Part shown: in pieces, positions 26,279-35,920 of the stretch
Position numbering within the stretch: position 1 is the first letter of the stretch
Layout: the number at the start of each line of letters is the position of its first letter
DNA from: Pseudomonas sp. SDI
GTDB taxonomy: Bacteria; Pseudomonadota; Gammaproteobacteria; Pseudomonadales; Pseudomonadaceae
Reading direction: 5' to 3'
Assembly: GCF_003105155.1 (NCBI RefSeq)
Contig: NZ_QETK01000008.1
Location: forward strand, 1 to 64,000
Length of the DNA stretch: 64,000 bases
The notes under the pieces: generated by a model
What the model was told of the DNA's origin: nothing
Databases searched by the model: none
What the model saw: the letters and a program-made list of their open reading frames with translations, nothing else
Made by a program: the position numbers and the translations under genes

Positions 26279-29200
26279 ATGTCTCTAAACTACCGGGAAG
26301 AAATGAGCCTGACGGCTGCGTTTCTTGAAGAGATTCGCCTGCGACTGAGTGACAAGGACGTGGATGTGCTTCCGCCTGAAGGCAAGCTGTATGACGGGCT
26401 TGAGCCCAGCCGCGTCAGCCTGGTTGGTTGCCTGGGCGCTGCTCCCGACCCAGCTTATACCGGCCCGCAGCCGCCAAACTCAATCGGTATCGTGCTCTTG
26501 GTATCGCCCGATGAAGAGGGCTGCATTAAATGCGAGTTGAGCGGGCAGTTCGATGTGGTGCATCGCTATACGCCGGAACTTCGCAGCGTGGTAGAAAATC
26601 TGGTGCTTGATGCAGGCTCCCCCAAAAGAGCCCAGACCTTGCCTTTGGCATTCAAACGGTACACGGTGAGTTTCTCATCGATCCTGCTTGATCTTGATCC
26701 TCGCAAACCCAATGAATGGGTCTCAGGGCAAGCCGCGATCTCCAAGGTACTCACGATTGAGCAACAGCGCTGGCTCAGCGATCCCCGTGTCATGCGACGC
26801 TGCCATACGAATGGGAATGGCAACGCAAGATTCGGGTTCAACTGGAGCGATACCGCTCTTGCTGATCAGGCGAGCCTGAACCGCACGGTGCTTGAACAAA
26901 TCGCCAGTGACCGAACTGCGATCCTCAATTACACGGTTAACCTGAGGGCACGACTGCGCCCTACTCCATCAGCCTTCGGTACCAACGCCCACGGCAGCTT
27001 CCTGCTGGAAGTTTTCCTGGAGAACCAGACCACCACCGAATATGCCCGGGCATTCGGTGTCGACTCACCTTACTTACTGGACGCCCGTTTGGTTACCCGG
27101 CTTGTTGCCGGCCAGAACTACAAGGTTCCCCATCGCCTGCAGCCGGAAGAGTATCGTTACCGGGATGATGACGGCCTCCCAGGCTATGGCATCAGTTGCG
27201 CGGTTGTAGAGGTGGCAGAAAAGCTATTCATGACAGACGGCATGCCTACTTCCGCGCAACCACGGGTTGATGCCCCCTCTCCTGCCGAAGTGGGAATGGA
27301 CTACGCCCCAAGTTATGACATGCTCGCGCGCGATCCGCTGCTAGTGTGTGACAGCTTTCTGAGGACGCAAGAACGCTACCTTGATGAGTGGGCGTTGCGT
27401 ATCAATACGCTTGAGTCAGCGGGCCTGATGGCGGACAGAGATGTGGCCATCGCTGACCGACTTGCCTTTCAGGAGGAAACCAGCCGCATTCGCGATGGTG
27501 TAGAACTACTGCGCAACCATGACGACCTGCGGCGGTGCTTCCAGTGGATGAACGAAGCAATGGGCGCCGCCATCAAAGTCCAGGGGAAAAGGTTTACCGG
27601 ATGGCACCTGTTCCAGCTCGGATTCATTCTTTCCCAGATCCGCTCAATCTACGAAAGGCACGCCACCTCAGCAGAGATACGAGGCAGCATGGAAACAGCG
27701 GATGTTCTCTGGTTCGCCACAGGTGGCGGGAAGACCGAGGCCTACCTCGGGATCATCAGCATGGCTTTGCTTTATGGTCGGCTGAAAGGACGCGATTTCG
27801 GCACGACTGCATGGCTCAGGTTTCCGTTGCGGATGCTGTCGGTTCAGCAGTTCCAACGCCTTTCCTATGTGCTAGCCCAGACCAACATGTTGCGCCAGCG
27901 GGAGCGCCTTGGTGGCTGGCCATTCACGATTGGCTACTACACAGGAGAAGGTACGCCAAACCGTGTTAGTAGCACCTATGGCGAAGACGTACAGAAAGGG
28001 TTCCTGCCATCCTTCAGTGACGAGCGCCTAAAATCCTACCAATTCATCTCTGATTGCCCCTACTGCGGCACCGCCGGATCCATCAGCATTGCGACCGATA
28101 TGGCGCGGGCCCGTATCAAACATGTCTGCGGCAATTCGCAATGCTGGTCAAATTCAGCAGCTGAACCAGGAGAACACGGACAGGGTATTCAAGGCGAAAT
28201 CGGTATCTACGTCTCGGACGAGGAGTGCTACCGGTACCTGCCTTCGGTACTGGTAGGAACGGTGGACAAACTCGCGGTCATCGGCCACAACCAACGCTTC
28301 GTGAACTTCTTTGGGGGCGCGCGGTTCTTCTGTCCGGAGCACGGATTTTCCCAGAAATCCAAATGCCAGCATCGACGGATAGAGCGACGGGCTGACAAAT
28401 GGGAGGCGCTCGACTGCGGCAACAACACCCGCACCAGCATCGTCAGGGTAGTGCCCCTCCCCGCCATGAAAGACCCAGGCTTCTCACTGCTGGTACAAGA
28501 TGAGCTGCACTTGCTGCGTGAATCCTTGGGCAACTTTGACGCTCACTACGAGACACTGCTTAGCACCCTGCAGATCAGTCACGGCGGCAGAGCGCCCAAG
28601 GTGCTCTCCGCAACAGCGACCATCAAAGATTTTGAAGACCACATCCATCACCTCTATTTGCGTAACGCGGCTCGGTTTCCTGCGCCAGGTGTGAATCAAG
28701 GTGAGTCGTTCTATGCCCGAAAGGCGAAGGATCAAGAAACAGGATCACCTCTGATTCGGCGTTGGTTTGCTGGGATTCTTCCTATTGGTCGTGGCCGTGT
28801 CGCTATGAAAGCGGTGGCCGAAGCAAGCTCCCGTTTCCTGGATCAGGTAGATGACTGGCGAGCCAGACTTGCGAGCGGTGACGCACAGCTGCTCCAGGCG
28901 ATCGGCCTGACCGCAAGCCAGACTCAGGACGCCCTGCGCTATATCGAGAAAAACCTGAATACCGACCTGGTGTACGCGAACAGCAAGCGCAGCATCACCG
29001 AAATCATGCGGTATATGGAAGAGGTCAATGGCAAGTCCACCGCGGAACGCAAAGCACGGCTACTGGACGGTGAAACGCGTCTGGACATGATCCTCGATGC
29101 CATTCGCCATGTTGAAACCAAGCATGCCGATGACACCTGTCGGCACATCATTGCAACCAGCGTGGTGTCGCACGGCGTCGACATCGCAGAACTGAACTTC

Positions 29201-29839
29201 ATGATCGTCGCTGGCTGGCCAAAATCGACAGCTGAGTACATCCAGGCTTCGGCTCGGAGTGGACGTGTGCACCCGGGAATCGTGCTCTGCGTTTTGTCAT
29301 CACATCAGCTGTTCGAGTCTGGTGTCTTCATGAACTTCGGTGACTACCACACCTTCCTTGATCGGCTGGTGGACTCGGTACCCATCAACCGGTTCGCCCC
29401 GAACATCATCGACAGGACGTTGCCCGGGGTCATGTCGGCGGTTTTGCTCAACTGGGCTCCTCAACAAAAATGGGGCGGTGACTTGAGCCACAGGGTGAAC
29501 GACCTGGTCGCGCTGCTGCGCAGCGACATCGGCAAGGTCGCAGCCGCGGAAATCAAGAACGTTGTAATCAATGCGCTGCGTATTCCGGCAGCGCTGAGCA
29601 ACACCTTCGATTCGCGAGTCATTGCAGGCTTCGACGCCGCGTTGCACTCGCGACTCGAGAACGCGCTCTTCGAACTGGGTCGGTGGCCAGGAAGCAAGAA
29701 CGACCAGACATTGGGCGAGGCGTTGGGCGATATCTTCGGGTATGCCCCGTTCCGCTCGTTCCGCGACATCGAAAACCAGATCCTGATAAAGCCAGTCAAC
29801 AGCTCGGCTGATCAGGTATTCATAGCATTGGCCAGGTAA
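26279..29839 (+). CDS. DrmA-like SF2 helicase
   Basis: An 1186-aa helicase. Motif I is ATGGGKTEAYLG (about 480-490), motif II QDELHLLRESLG (about 741, DELH form), motif III SATATI (about 776). The C-lobe carries ATSVVSHGVDIAELNFMIVA and motif VI IQASARSGRV (about 993). Between motifs I and II there are zinc-finger-like cysteines (DCPYCG, HVCGNSQCW; about 592-620) and a further CQH...DCGN pair. The long N-terminal region (1-440) and this insert match the DrmA plan. DrmA with DrmB forms the core of DISARM, which blocks incoming phage DNA. The AAGGA ribosome-binding site is well spaced. Upstream and downstream genes lie within 11 bp, supporting one operon. Confidence 0.85.
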   Translation: MSLNYREEMSLTAAFLEEIRLRLSDKDVDVLPPEGKLYDGLEPSRVSLVGCLGAAPDPAYTGPQPPNSIGIVLLVSPDEEGCIKCELSGQFDVVHRYTPELRSVVENLVLDAGSPKRAQTLPLAFKRYTVSFSSILLDLDPRKPNEWVSGQAAISKVLTIEQQRWLSDPRVMRRCHTNGNGNARFGFNWSDTALADQASLNRTVLEQIASDRTAILNYTVNLRARLRPTPSAFGTNAHGSFLLEVFLENQTTTEYARAFGVDSPYLLDARLVTRLVAGQNYKVPHRLQPEEYRYRDDDGLPGYGISCAVVEVAEKLFMTDGMPTSAQPRVDAPSPAEVGMDYAPSYDMLARDPLLVCDSFLRTQERYLDEWALRINTLESAGLMADRDVAIADRLAFQEETSRIRDGVELLRNHDDLRRCFQWMNEAMGAAIKVQGKRFTGWHLFQLGFILSQIRSIYERHATSAEIRGSMETADVLWFATGGGKTEAYLGIISMALLYGRLKGRDFGTTAWLRFPLRMLSVQQFQRLSYVLAQTNMLRQRERLGGWPFTIGYYTGEGTPNRVSSTYGEDVQKGFLPSFSDERLKSYQFISDCPYCGTAGSISIATDMARARIKHVCGNSQCWSNSAAEPGEHGQGIQGEIGIYVSDEECYRYLPSVLVGTVDKLAVIGHNQRFVNFFGGARFFCPEHGFSQKSKCQHRRIERRADKWEALDCGNNTRTSIVRVVPLPAMKDPGFSLLVQDELHLLRESLGNFDAHYETLLSTLQISHGGRAPKVLSATATIKDFEDHIHHLYLRNAARFPAPGVNQGESFYARKAKDQETGSPLIRRWFAGILPIGRGRVAMKAVAEASSRFLDQVDDWRARLASGDAQLLQAIGLTASQTQDALRYIEKNLNTDLVYANSKRSITEIMRYMEEVNGKSTAERKARLLDGETRLDMILDAIRHVETKHADDTCRHIIATSVVSHGVDIAELNFMIVAGWPKSTAEYIQASARSGRVHPGIVLCVLSSHQLFESGVFMNFGDYHTFLDRLVDSVPINRFAPNIIDRTLPGVMSAVLLNWAPQQKWGGDLSHRVNDLVALLRSDIGKVAAAEIKNVVINALRIPAALSNTFDSRVIAGFDAALHSRLENALFELGRWPGSKNDQTLGEALGDIFGYAPFRSFRDIENQILIKPVNSSADQVFIALAR

Positions 29840-29849
29840 GGAAGGAAAA

Positions 29850-31892
29850 ATGGACAAGGAATATGTGAGCCGCAGCCGCCTCTTCAGGGAAGCCTTCCTC
29901 CCTGGCGCCTTTACACGCCTTCGAAATCAGGCCTACGGGCGCGTCATGGGTATCCTCAACAACAGCGGGTCAGTGTTGGAGGGCGTTGATAAGGAACAGC
30001 TGCGCGAAGCCGTTCTGACATTCGTACATGACTGGGAGAGCGCAGGCGGCCAGGTAGACCCTACGTTTCTGACCGCCGCGGAAAAAAAGCGGCTGGAAAT
30101 TCAGTCCCCTTCCGAGATTTTCGTCTCTCCGGCGCCGCTGATCCTCACCTGCAAACGGTGTCGGGTACTTGATTTTTACGACTCCCGTGAAGCCGATGAC
30201 CGGACGCTCGCCAAAATGCAGGCCCGGATCAAGACGCACAATGGCCGGGATTTCATCCCTTGCAAGCGCCCAAGCTGCTCAGGCGAGATGATCCAGTTGC
30301 CTTACGTTTCGGTACACCGCTGCGGGTACGTGAATCCGGTCTACATCCCACACGCTGCGCGCCGATCGACCAACATTGGTTACCGAGATGCCGGCTCATT
30401 CTTCCATTCATCGTTCATCGACGTAGAAACGGGAGACAAGCTTTCTAGCTCACATCAAGACGATTGCCCGGCGTGCAGCGCAGCATTTGGCACTGAAATC
30501 CAGAAGCGTGGAACACCGTTGACCAGTGGTGAGTCTTTCTACGCGCAGAGCACTCAGTACATTGCGCTTAGCGAAGACAGAGGCAAGCTGATCGCGAGTC
30601 TTCTTCAATGCTTGCAGGGCGCCCTAGAAGGCGCGGAAGGCATGGCCACGGATATTGCTGAAGGCGTGGCTCTGACATTGCTAAAAAGAATGTCTGGGCG
30701 GGAGCTTGAGCAAAGACTCTCAATGATGCTCTCAGCCAACGTGGGGGATGCAGATGAACAAGCAGCGCTGCGGACGCTGTTGAAGAGAAAGAAAGCCAGC
30801 ATTGCCAAGCTTGAAGTGATGGCCGAAGACAATGAAGACCTGGCCCTTGTTCTCGACTCTGCCCGCAAGGAGGTCGCCCAGATCGAAGGTAAACTCGCAG
30901 CGTCTTCCGGCAGCTTCAGTGCCGTGCGCGACTTGATACCAGAGCTCACCACACTGATCGAACTGGTCAGCAATCGGCGCAGCCTCGAAGCCGTGTTCTT
31001 GCCCCATGATGTGCAAGGCAGAACAATCGAGCAGGAGATCCAGGACACGACGGATATCTCGCTAAAGGATCTGCTGGCAGCTAAATGGCAGAGTGTTCAG
31101 CAGCGATACGGGATCGATTCGATTACCCACATACCCGACTTGCGCGTGGTGTTGGCCACGCTGGGCTATTCGCGCGAGCGAAGTGCACCGTCGATTATCC
31201 CGGACGCGCCTCCGGTCATGCTCAACGCCTTTGCCGATCGCGTCGACGAAGCGATGAAAGGTAAAACGTCCATTTACGCAATGTCTGCAAAAACCGAAGC
31301 CTTGTGGATACGCCTCGATCCTCGCAAGGTGCTGCGTTGGTGTGTCGACTCGGCATTCCTGGACTCACCAGGTGATGCTGTGCTTGCCGATAAAGCACGC
31401 AGTCATGCTTATCTGCTAAGCCGCTACCATGTATTGGCCATGCACCCTGGCAAGGCAGCACGGGAGATTCCGGCACGCTCACCTGAAGAGGGTGCGCCCT
31501 TCAACCTGCTGCACTCGATCAGCCACGCACTCATGCTGACAGCGCGCCGCCATACCGGTTACGACTCCAAGAGCATCCAGGAATACCTGATCCCCATGGA
31601 TCTGTCGGTCATCTTGTATGTGTCTTCCGTGCAAAATTACACCGCGGGCGGACTGCTGACTCTATTCCAGCACTACCTGAAACCCTGGTTTGATGACGCG
31701 AGCATGTTTGCCTTCAACTGCGCATTCGACCCGGTGTGCTCAGACGTCGGTAATGCATGCAGCGGCTGCGTCCAGATAGAGATTGGTTGCGAGACGTTCA
31801 ACCAAGGCTTGTCCCGGGCGTACATTCACGGCGGCCCGGCTAACCGAGAGGGCTCGTTGATCATTCGCAAAGGCTACTGGGACAAGCATTAA
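29850..31892 (+). CDS. DrmB-like DUF1998 protein
   Basis: A 680-aa protein. The C-terminal DUF1998-type region begins LLHSISHALMLTARRHTGYD (about 550) and continues with NYTAGGLLTLFQHYL and a cysteine cluster in ACSGCVQIEIGC (about 636-650). N-terminal metal-site candidates are TCKRCR (about 100), CKRPSCSGE (about 137) and DDCPACSAA (about 207). A predicted coiled coil covers about 300-350. DrmB is the DUF1998 partner of DrmA in DISARM, so the pair 26279-31892 defines the system's core. The gene starts 10 bp after the helicase stop. No methyltransferase or PLD (DrmC) gene follows, unlike canonical DISARM. Confidence 0.82.
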   Translation: MDKEYVSRSRLFREAFLPGAFTRLRNQAYGRVMGILNNSGSVLEGVDKEQLREAVLTFVHDWESAGGQVDPTFLTAAEKKRLEIQSPSEIFVSPAPLILTCKRCRVLDFYDSREADDRTLAKMQARIKTHNGRDFIPCKRPSCSGEMIQLPYVSVHRCGYVNPVYIPHAARRSTNIGYRDAGSFFHSSFIDVETGDKLSSSHQDDCPACSAAFGTEIQKRGTPLTSGESFYAQSTQYIALSEDRGKLIASLLQCLQGALEGAEGMATDIAEGVALTLLKRMSGRELEQRLSMMLSANVGDADEQAALRTLLKRKKASIAKLEVMAEDNEDLALVLDSARKEVAQIEGKLAASSGSFSAVRDLIPELTTLIELVSNRRSLEAVFLPHDVQGRTIEQEIQDTTDISLKDLLAAKWQSVQQRYGIDSITHIPDLRVVLATLGYSRERSAPSIIPDAPPVMLNAFADRVDEAMKGKTSIYAMSAKTEALWIRLDPRKVLRWCVDSAFLDSPGDAVLADKARSHAYLLSRYHVLAMHPGKAAREIPARSPEEGAPFNLLHSISHALMLTARRHTGYDSKSIQEYLIPMDLSVILYVSSVQNYTAGGLLTLFQHYLKPWFDDASMFAFNCAFDPVCSDVGNACSGCVQIEIGCETFNQGLSRAYIHGGPANREGSLIIRKGYWDKH

Positions 31893-31967
31893 TCGATGCC
31901 CAAGAAGATTCGCAGTGTATTAACACGAAACCAACCACCCCATGTGTCTCTGAGCTAGGTAACCACA

Positions 31968-33536
31968 ATGCCTGCAATCAAAAAGCTGGTGCTGCAAAAT
32001 TTTAAAAAGTTCGGCACGCTGACGCTTGAGTTTGACAGCGGCGTTAACGTTCTGATTGGCGACAACGAGACCGGCAAAAGCAGCGTTCTGCTCGCGCTGG
32101 ATCTTGCCCTGAGTGCCAGCCGAAGCCGTGCGGAAACGCTCGGCTTCGAATCACTGATTGCCCAGAGCGCAGTGCAAAAATTCCAGCAAGGGGCGAAAAC
32201 GCTAGAGCTGCTTCCAACACTGATCGTCGATGTGTACCTGGAGGAAGGTGAAGATCCGGCTCTTTACGGAACCCAGAACCTCACTGGCACCATGACCGAC
32301 GGCATCCGCATGGAAGTAGCACCGCTACTGGAAGAGTTCGGCCCCACGATTCTCCAGCTGCTGAAAGATGATCCGGACAACTTCCCTTACGAGTATTACA
32401 CGGTGAAGTTTTCCACTTTCTCAGGCGCGCCGCACGTAAGCTACCGTCGCCCGCTAAAACACCTGTTGCTCGACAGCTCCCGCATCGACAGCGAGTACGC
32501 CGCCCGGGAATACACTCGAACCGTCTTCAGCTTCAACGCCGAGCCGCCCGAACGCTACAGCCTTGAAAACCGCTACCGCCGCGGCAAGGAAGCGTTTCGC
32601 GACCAAGAGCTTGCAGCGCTCAATGCGGGCCTGGGTGCTTACCAGTTCGGCGTGCGGAGCAGTATCCGGTCGAACCTCGAAACCGACCTGATCATCACGA
32701 AAGAAGGCATCCCGATCGAGAATCGCGGCAAGGGCGAACAATGCTTCATCAAGACGGAGTTCGCGTTACGTAAACATGAGGCCAGAGGCGAACTCAATGC
32801 CCTCCTCCTTGAAGAACCGGAGAACCACCTAAGTCACACCAAGATGAAAATGTTGGTGGAAAAGCTAGCCAACACTGCCGGTACCCAGCTGTTCATCGCT
32901 ACCCACAGCAGCCACATAAGCTCTCGCCTTGACCTGCGCCATGCGCTGTTGCTGGGTGAGGGACAGAAAACCGGGCGGCTTAAAGCCTTGTCGGATGGAA
33001 CGGCCAATTTCTTCATGAAAGCCCCGGACAACAACGTCCTTGAGTTTGCACTTTCAAAAAAAGTCATCCTGGTCGAGGGCGATGCAGAGTTCATTCTGAT
33101 CGAGGAGATGTACAAGCAGCACACCGACGGTAGAACGCCTCAGTCTGATGAAGTGCACATCATCTCGATCGGCGGTACCAGCTTCAAGCGCTACTTGGAA
33201 CTCGGCAAGCTACTCGGCATCAAGGTGGCGGCGATCCGCGACAACGATGGCAACCACCAGCAACACTGCGTAGACAATTACGACGGGTGCCTGTACGACC
33301 GCGCCTGTATCTTCGCCGACTCCGACAACGATCGCTCAACCTTTGAGATTGGTTTGTACCTGGACAACAAGGCTACCTGTGACGCCCTGTTTGCCGCGGG
33401 ACGGAAGAAGCTCACGGTTCAGGAATACATGCTCAAAAACAAGGCTGATGCAGCCTTCGAACTGCTGACGAAAAAGGCAGCTGAGCTCGTCGCCCCTCAG
33501 TACATTCAGGATGCGATCGCATGGATAAGAGAGTAA
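31968..33536 (+). CDS. OLD-family ATPase with TOPRIM nuclease domain (GajA-like)
   Basis: A 522-aa OLD-type protein. An ABC-class ATPase has Walker A GDNETGKSSVL (about 31-40), the D-loop/Walker B strand NALLLEEPENHLSH (about 278) and H-loop IATHSSHISS (about 311). The TOPRIM domain follows: VILVEGDAEFILIEE (about 365; catalytic glutamate) and IFADSDNDRSTFE (about 448; DxD-type acids). Class 2 OLD proteins are paired with a UvrD-like helicase, as in Gabija (GajA/GajB), where GajA nicks DNA when nucleotides are depleted. The next gene is such a helicase-like gene and overlaps by 16 bp. The 75-bp gap from drmB leaves open whether this is a separate module or part of one six-gene system. Confidence 0.87.
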   Translation: MPAIKKLVLQNFKKFGTLTLEFDSGVNVLIGDNETGKSSVLLALDLALSASRSRAETLGFESLIAQSAVQKFQQGAKTLELLPTLIVDVYLEEGEDPALYGTQNLTGTMTDGIRMEVAPLLEEFGPTILQLLKDDPDNFPYEYYTVKFSTFSGAPHVSYRRPLKHLLLDSSRIDSEYAAREYTRTVFSFNAEPPERYSLENRYRRGKEAFRDQELAALNAGLGAYQFGVRSSIRSNLETDLIITKEGIPIENRGKGEQCFIKTEFALRKHEARGELNALLLEEPENHLSHTKMKMLVEKLANTAGTQLFIATHSSHISSRLDLRHALLLGEGQKTGRLKALSDGTANFFMKAPDNNVLEFALSKKVILVEGDAEFILIEEMYKQHTDGRTPQSDEVHIISIGGTSFKRYLELGKLLGIKVAAIRDNDGNHQQHCVDNYDGCLYDRACIFADSDNDRSTFEIGLYLDNKATCDALFAAGRKKLTVQEYMLKNKADAAFELLTKKAAELVAPQYIQDAIAWIRE

Positions 33537-34546
33537 TTTTTGCGGTCGCCGGGTCGGGCAAGACTACGCACCTGATCAAGAGCCTCAACCTTGAGCAGCG
33601 CGCGTTGATCATCACCTACACGGAGAACAACCATAAGCATCTGCGTAATAGCATCATCAAGAAGTTCGGCTCCCTACCCACGAACATCAGCTTGATGACC
33701 TATTTCACCTTCCTCCATGGGTTCTGCTTCCGCCCCCACATGCAGATGCAAATGGGTACCCGGGGCTTGAGTTTCAGGCGGCCACCGCAGCGCAGCTACC
33801 CGCTGACCGACCCAAGGCGGTTTCGGGACAGCAGTGGTCGGCTTTATCACAACCGCCTGGCCAAGCTGATCGAAACGAAGGGCCTGCTCCCCGCGGTAAA
33901 AGCAAGGATCGAACGGTTCTATGACGCCGTCTATGTCGACGAGGTACAAGACTTCGCAGGCCATGACTTCAACCTGCTACTGGCTGTCTCAGCAGCAAAT
34001 GCAGACATGCTATTCGTGGGGGATTTCTACCAGCATACCTTTGATACCAGCCGTGACGGTTCGGTGAACAGCACGCTGCATGACGACATCACACGCTACG
34101 AGAAGCGATTCAAGGACGCGAAGATCACCGTCGACAAGGTGACTTTGAGCAAGAGTTGGCGGTGCGGCGTGACAGTCTGTGACTTCATCCGTGTGCAGCT
34201 GCAGATCAACATGGACGCCCATGAAGAACGGATCACCGACATCGTCAATGTCGAAACCCAGGCGCATGCTGACGAGCTTCACAGCAATCACAACGTGGTG
34301 AAGCTGTTCTACGAGCAGCATCACAAATACGGTTGCTACTCCCAGAACTGGGGCGCCAGTAAGGGTGAAGACCATTACAACGATGTCTGCGTGATCCTAG
34401 GTGCCAAGGCCTGGAAGCAGTACCAGGAGGGCAAGCTGCACGAGTCGGTAGCCAAGACCAAGAACAAGCTGTATGTGGCATTCTCACGCGCCCACGGAAG
34501 CGTTTATGTAGCTCCCGACAAGCTGTTCAAGCAGTACAAGTCGTAG
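33521..34546 (+). CDS. Short UvrD/Rep-like helicase protein (GajB-like)
   Basis: A 341-aa SF1A-type protein. Walker A is VAGSGKTTHL (residues 9-18), Walker B AVYVDEVQDFAGHD (about 139), followed by LFVGDFYQHTFDT (motif III-like), SKSWRC (motif IV) and a final KLYVAFSRAHGSVYV (motif VI). It is much shorter than full UvrD or typical GajB (about 500 aa) and lacks most of the 1B/2B subdomains, so strand unwinding is doubtful; an ATP-dependent sensor role fits better. Translational coupling with the OLD gene (16-bp overlap) indicates a working pair. Confidence 0.83.
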   Translation: MDKRVIFAVAGSGKTTHLIKSLNLEQRALIITYTENNHKHLRNSIIKKFGSLPTNISLMTYFTFLHGFCFRPHMQMQMGTRGLSFRRPPQRSYPLTDPRRFRDSSGRLYHNRLAKLIETKGLLPAVKARIERFYDAVYVDEVQDFAGHDFNLLLAVSAANADMLFVGDFYQHTFDTSRDGSVNSTLHDDITRYEKRFKDAKITVDKVTLSKSWRCGVTVCDFIRVQLQINMDAHEERITDIVNVETQAHADELHSNHNVVKLFYEQHHKYGCYSQNWGASKGEDHYNDVCVILGAKAWKQYQEGKLHESVAKTKNKLYVAFSRAHGSVYVAPDKLFKQYKS

Positions 34547-34599
34547 TTGCCAACACGTCGCGCTGACCATCCTGTCCTACCCAGAAAGGAGTTTAGGTC

Positions 34600-34689
34600 T
34601 TGGCCACCGCTGAGGCTCAACCCGTAGGCCCCACCAAACCGACAAAAAAGCCCGCGGTAAACATCGGGCGGGAATTATCGAAGGCCTGA
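34600..34689 (+). CDS. Possible 29-aa peptide after the helicase gene
   Basis: A strong AAAGGAG (34583-34589) precedes a TTG at 34600 that opens a 29-codon frame (ATAEAQPVGPTKPTKKPAV then NIGRELSKA) ending TGA at 34687-34689. The composition (A, P, K-rich) resembles Pseudomonas protein tails, but the frame runs through a hairpin that looks like a terminator for the opposite strand. It may be a tail remnant or chance. Confidence 0.25.
   Translation: MATAEAQPVGPTKPTKKPAVNIGRELSKA
34644..34669 (-). terminator. Intrinsic terminator for the minus-strand gene at 34706-35251
   Basis: On the minus strand, GCCCG and CGGGC (with neighbouring CCGC/GCGG possibilities) enclose a short loop and are followed directly by TTTTTT (34644-34649 on the + strand read as aaaaaa). 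It sits about 37 bp beyond the stop of the 181-aa gene. Confidence 0.7.
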
Positions 34690-34705
34690 ATGGCGCAAGC
34701 CCTGA

Positions 34706-35251
34706 TTAGCGCGTACTGCTGTACGCACCGCTTGCGTGTAACTCATAGACGCGACGAGTGCACAAATGCCAACATTCAGGAGCAAATGTGAACACCGCAG
34801 CAAGGTATGACAAGTGATCAGGCTTCTCCGGGTTGAGAAGACCACCTGCTTTGACTGCCCATTTACGCTGTCCAAACTCGCGTCGCACCACTGACTCGGC
34901 TACGGTTGCAAAGCGCTGCACATCCTCTTCATCAATGACCGACGCCAGCAAATCTCGGTTGGCCTGCATGCGCGCCTTTGGATAGCTCTCTTCAAAATAT
35001 AGCCTGAAAGGCATGAAGCTTTTGTAAGCAGGCCAGACCGCTGCCGCGCTACTCAACCACACGGGCAGCATCAGAGAGAGCCCACCTGCGACGACGGCTG
35101 CAGTCGCTACTGCGCAACCCGCTGAGTAAAAGATCGAATTCGTCGGATCGACGGAGTTGGCGTTAAGCGACGCCACAATTTTTTCAGAGTGAATACTCAG
35201 CGAAAATGCCAACGGGGCAAATTTGGCATCGCTCCCATGAGTCACAATCAC
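34706..35251 (-). CDS. Unknown 181-aa protein with one or two membrane segments
   Basis: The GTG at 35251 is preceded by AAGGGG. A hydrophobic hairpin (IFYSAGCAVATAAVVAGGLS then LMLPVWLSSAAAVW, about 40-75) is followed by a soluble charged half with EEDVQRFATVAESVVRREFG. Of all genes here it has the clearest terminator directly downstream. It lies on the strand opposite the defence-like operons, together with two more small membrane proteins. No family is recognised. Confidence 0.6.
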   Translation of the reverse strand: MIVTHGSDAKFAPLAFSLSIHSEKIVASLNANSVDPTNSIFYSAGCAVATAAVVAGGLSLMLPVWLSSAAAVWPAYKSFMPFRLYFEESYPKARMQANRDLLASVIDEEDVQRFATVAESVVRREFGQRKWAVKAGGLLNPEKPDHLSYLAAVFTFAPECWHLCTRRVYELHASGAYSSTR

Positions 35252-35355
35252 ATAAACCCCTTACGCATTAAAAGCATCGTTGACCACATTTACGACAGAA
35301 CCAGCACGACTGATCAAAAGTCTGATACGCCACCTGGGCAGAGTGCAGCGCGTCA

Positions 35356-35796
35356 CTAACCGCGTAACGTCTGCTTTGGAACAATGCGGTTGACCAGCTG
35401 CTGTGCTTCATCGTTAAGCCCTCCTAGCGGCAGCCCTAAGCCCTGTAAAACCTGATTATCCAGGATCACCGCCGCATGCCCTCTGTTCCACTCAGGCTTG
35501 TAGATTTGGATAGTACCGATCAAGGCCACCTGAAGCTCAGGTCTTGCCTGAAGATCCACGGCGTATCCGCAGCCGATCCGGCCATCTGCCCAGTTCAATT
35601 CCGGATGCTCATAGGCGTTAGTCAGGCTGCTATCGAAATAGCGATCACCGGAGAACAGATGAATGCGACCAGCAGGCAGTTGCCATTCTTCTAACGGCTG
35701 CGGGCCCTGCGTTACCGCACTGGCCCCACGCCACAAAAAATAAATGAAAAACCCAAGCAGCGAACCAACAAAATAGAAAGCGACTAGCCCAACCAT
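35356..35796 (-). CDS. Unknown 146-aa single-pass membrane protein
   Basis: I use the ATG at 35796 (MVGLVAFYFVGSLLGFFIYF), which has GAGGGA at the right distance; the longer frame begins with a TTG at 35832 without a site. One N-terminal membrane span is followed by a periplasmic-type beta-rich domain (LPAGRIHLFSGDRYFDSSL; ELQVALIGTIQIYKPEW). No family is recognised. It follows the 59-aa membrane protein gene on the same strand, with a 124-bp gap. Confidence 0.6.
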   Translation of the reverse strand: MVGLVAFYFVGSLLGFFIYFLWRGASAVTQGPQPLEEWQLPAGRIHLFSGDRYFDSSLTNAYEHPELNWADGRIGCGYAVDLQARPELQVALIGTIQIYKPEWNRGHAAVILDNQVLQGLGLPLGGLNDEAQQLVNRIVPKQTLRG

Positions 35797-35920
35797 CCGT
35801 CCCTCAAGCCTCAACAAAATTCGCTGAATCAATCGTTGATCGCTCTGCGCATAACCCTGCTCGGCTCGCCATCCATACCCAGATGAATTGACGACCAGAC
35901 GTGAGCACAGAGCAATCGAC

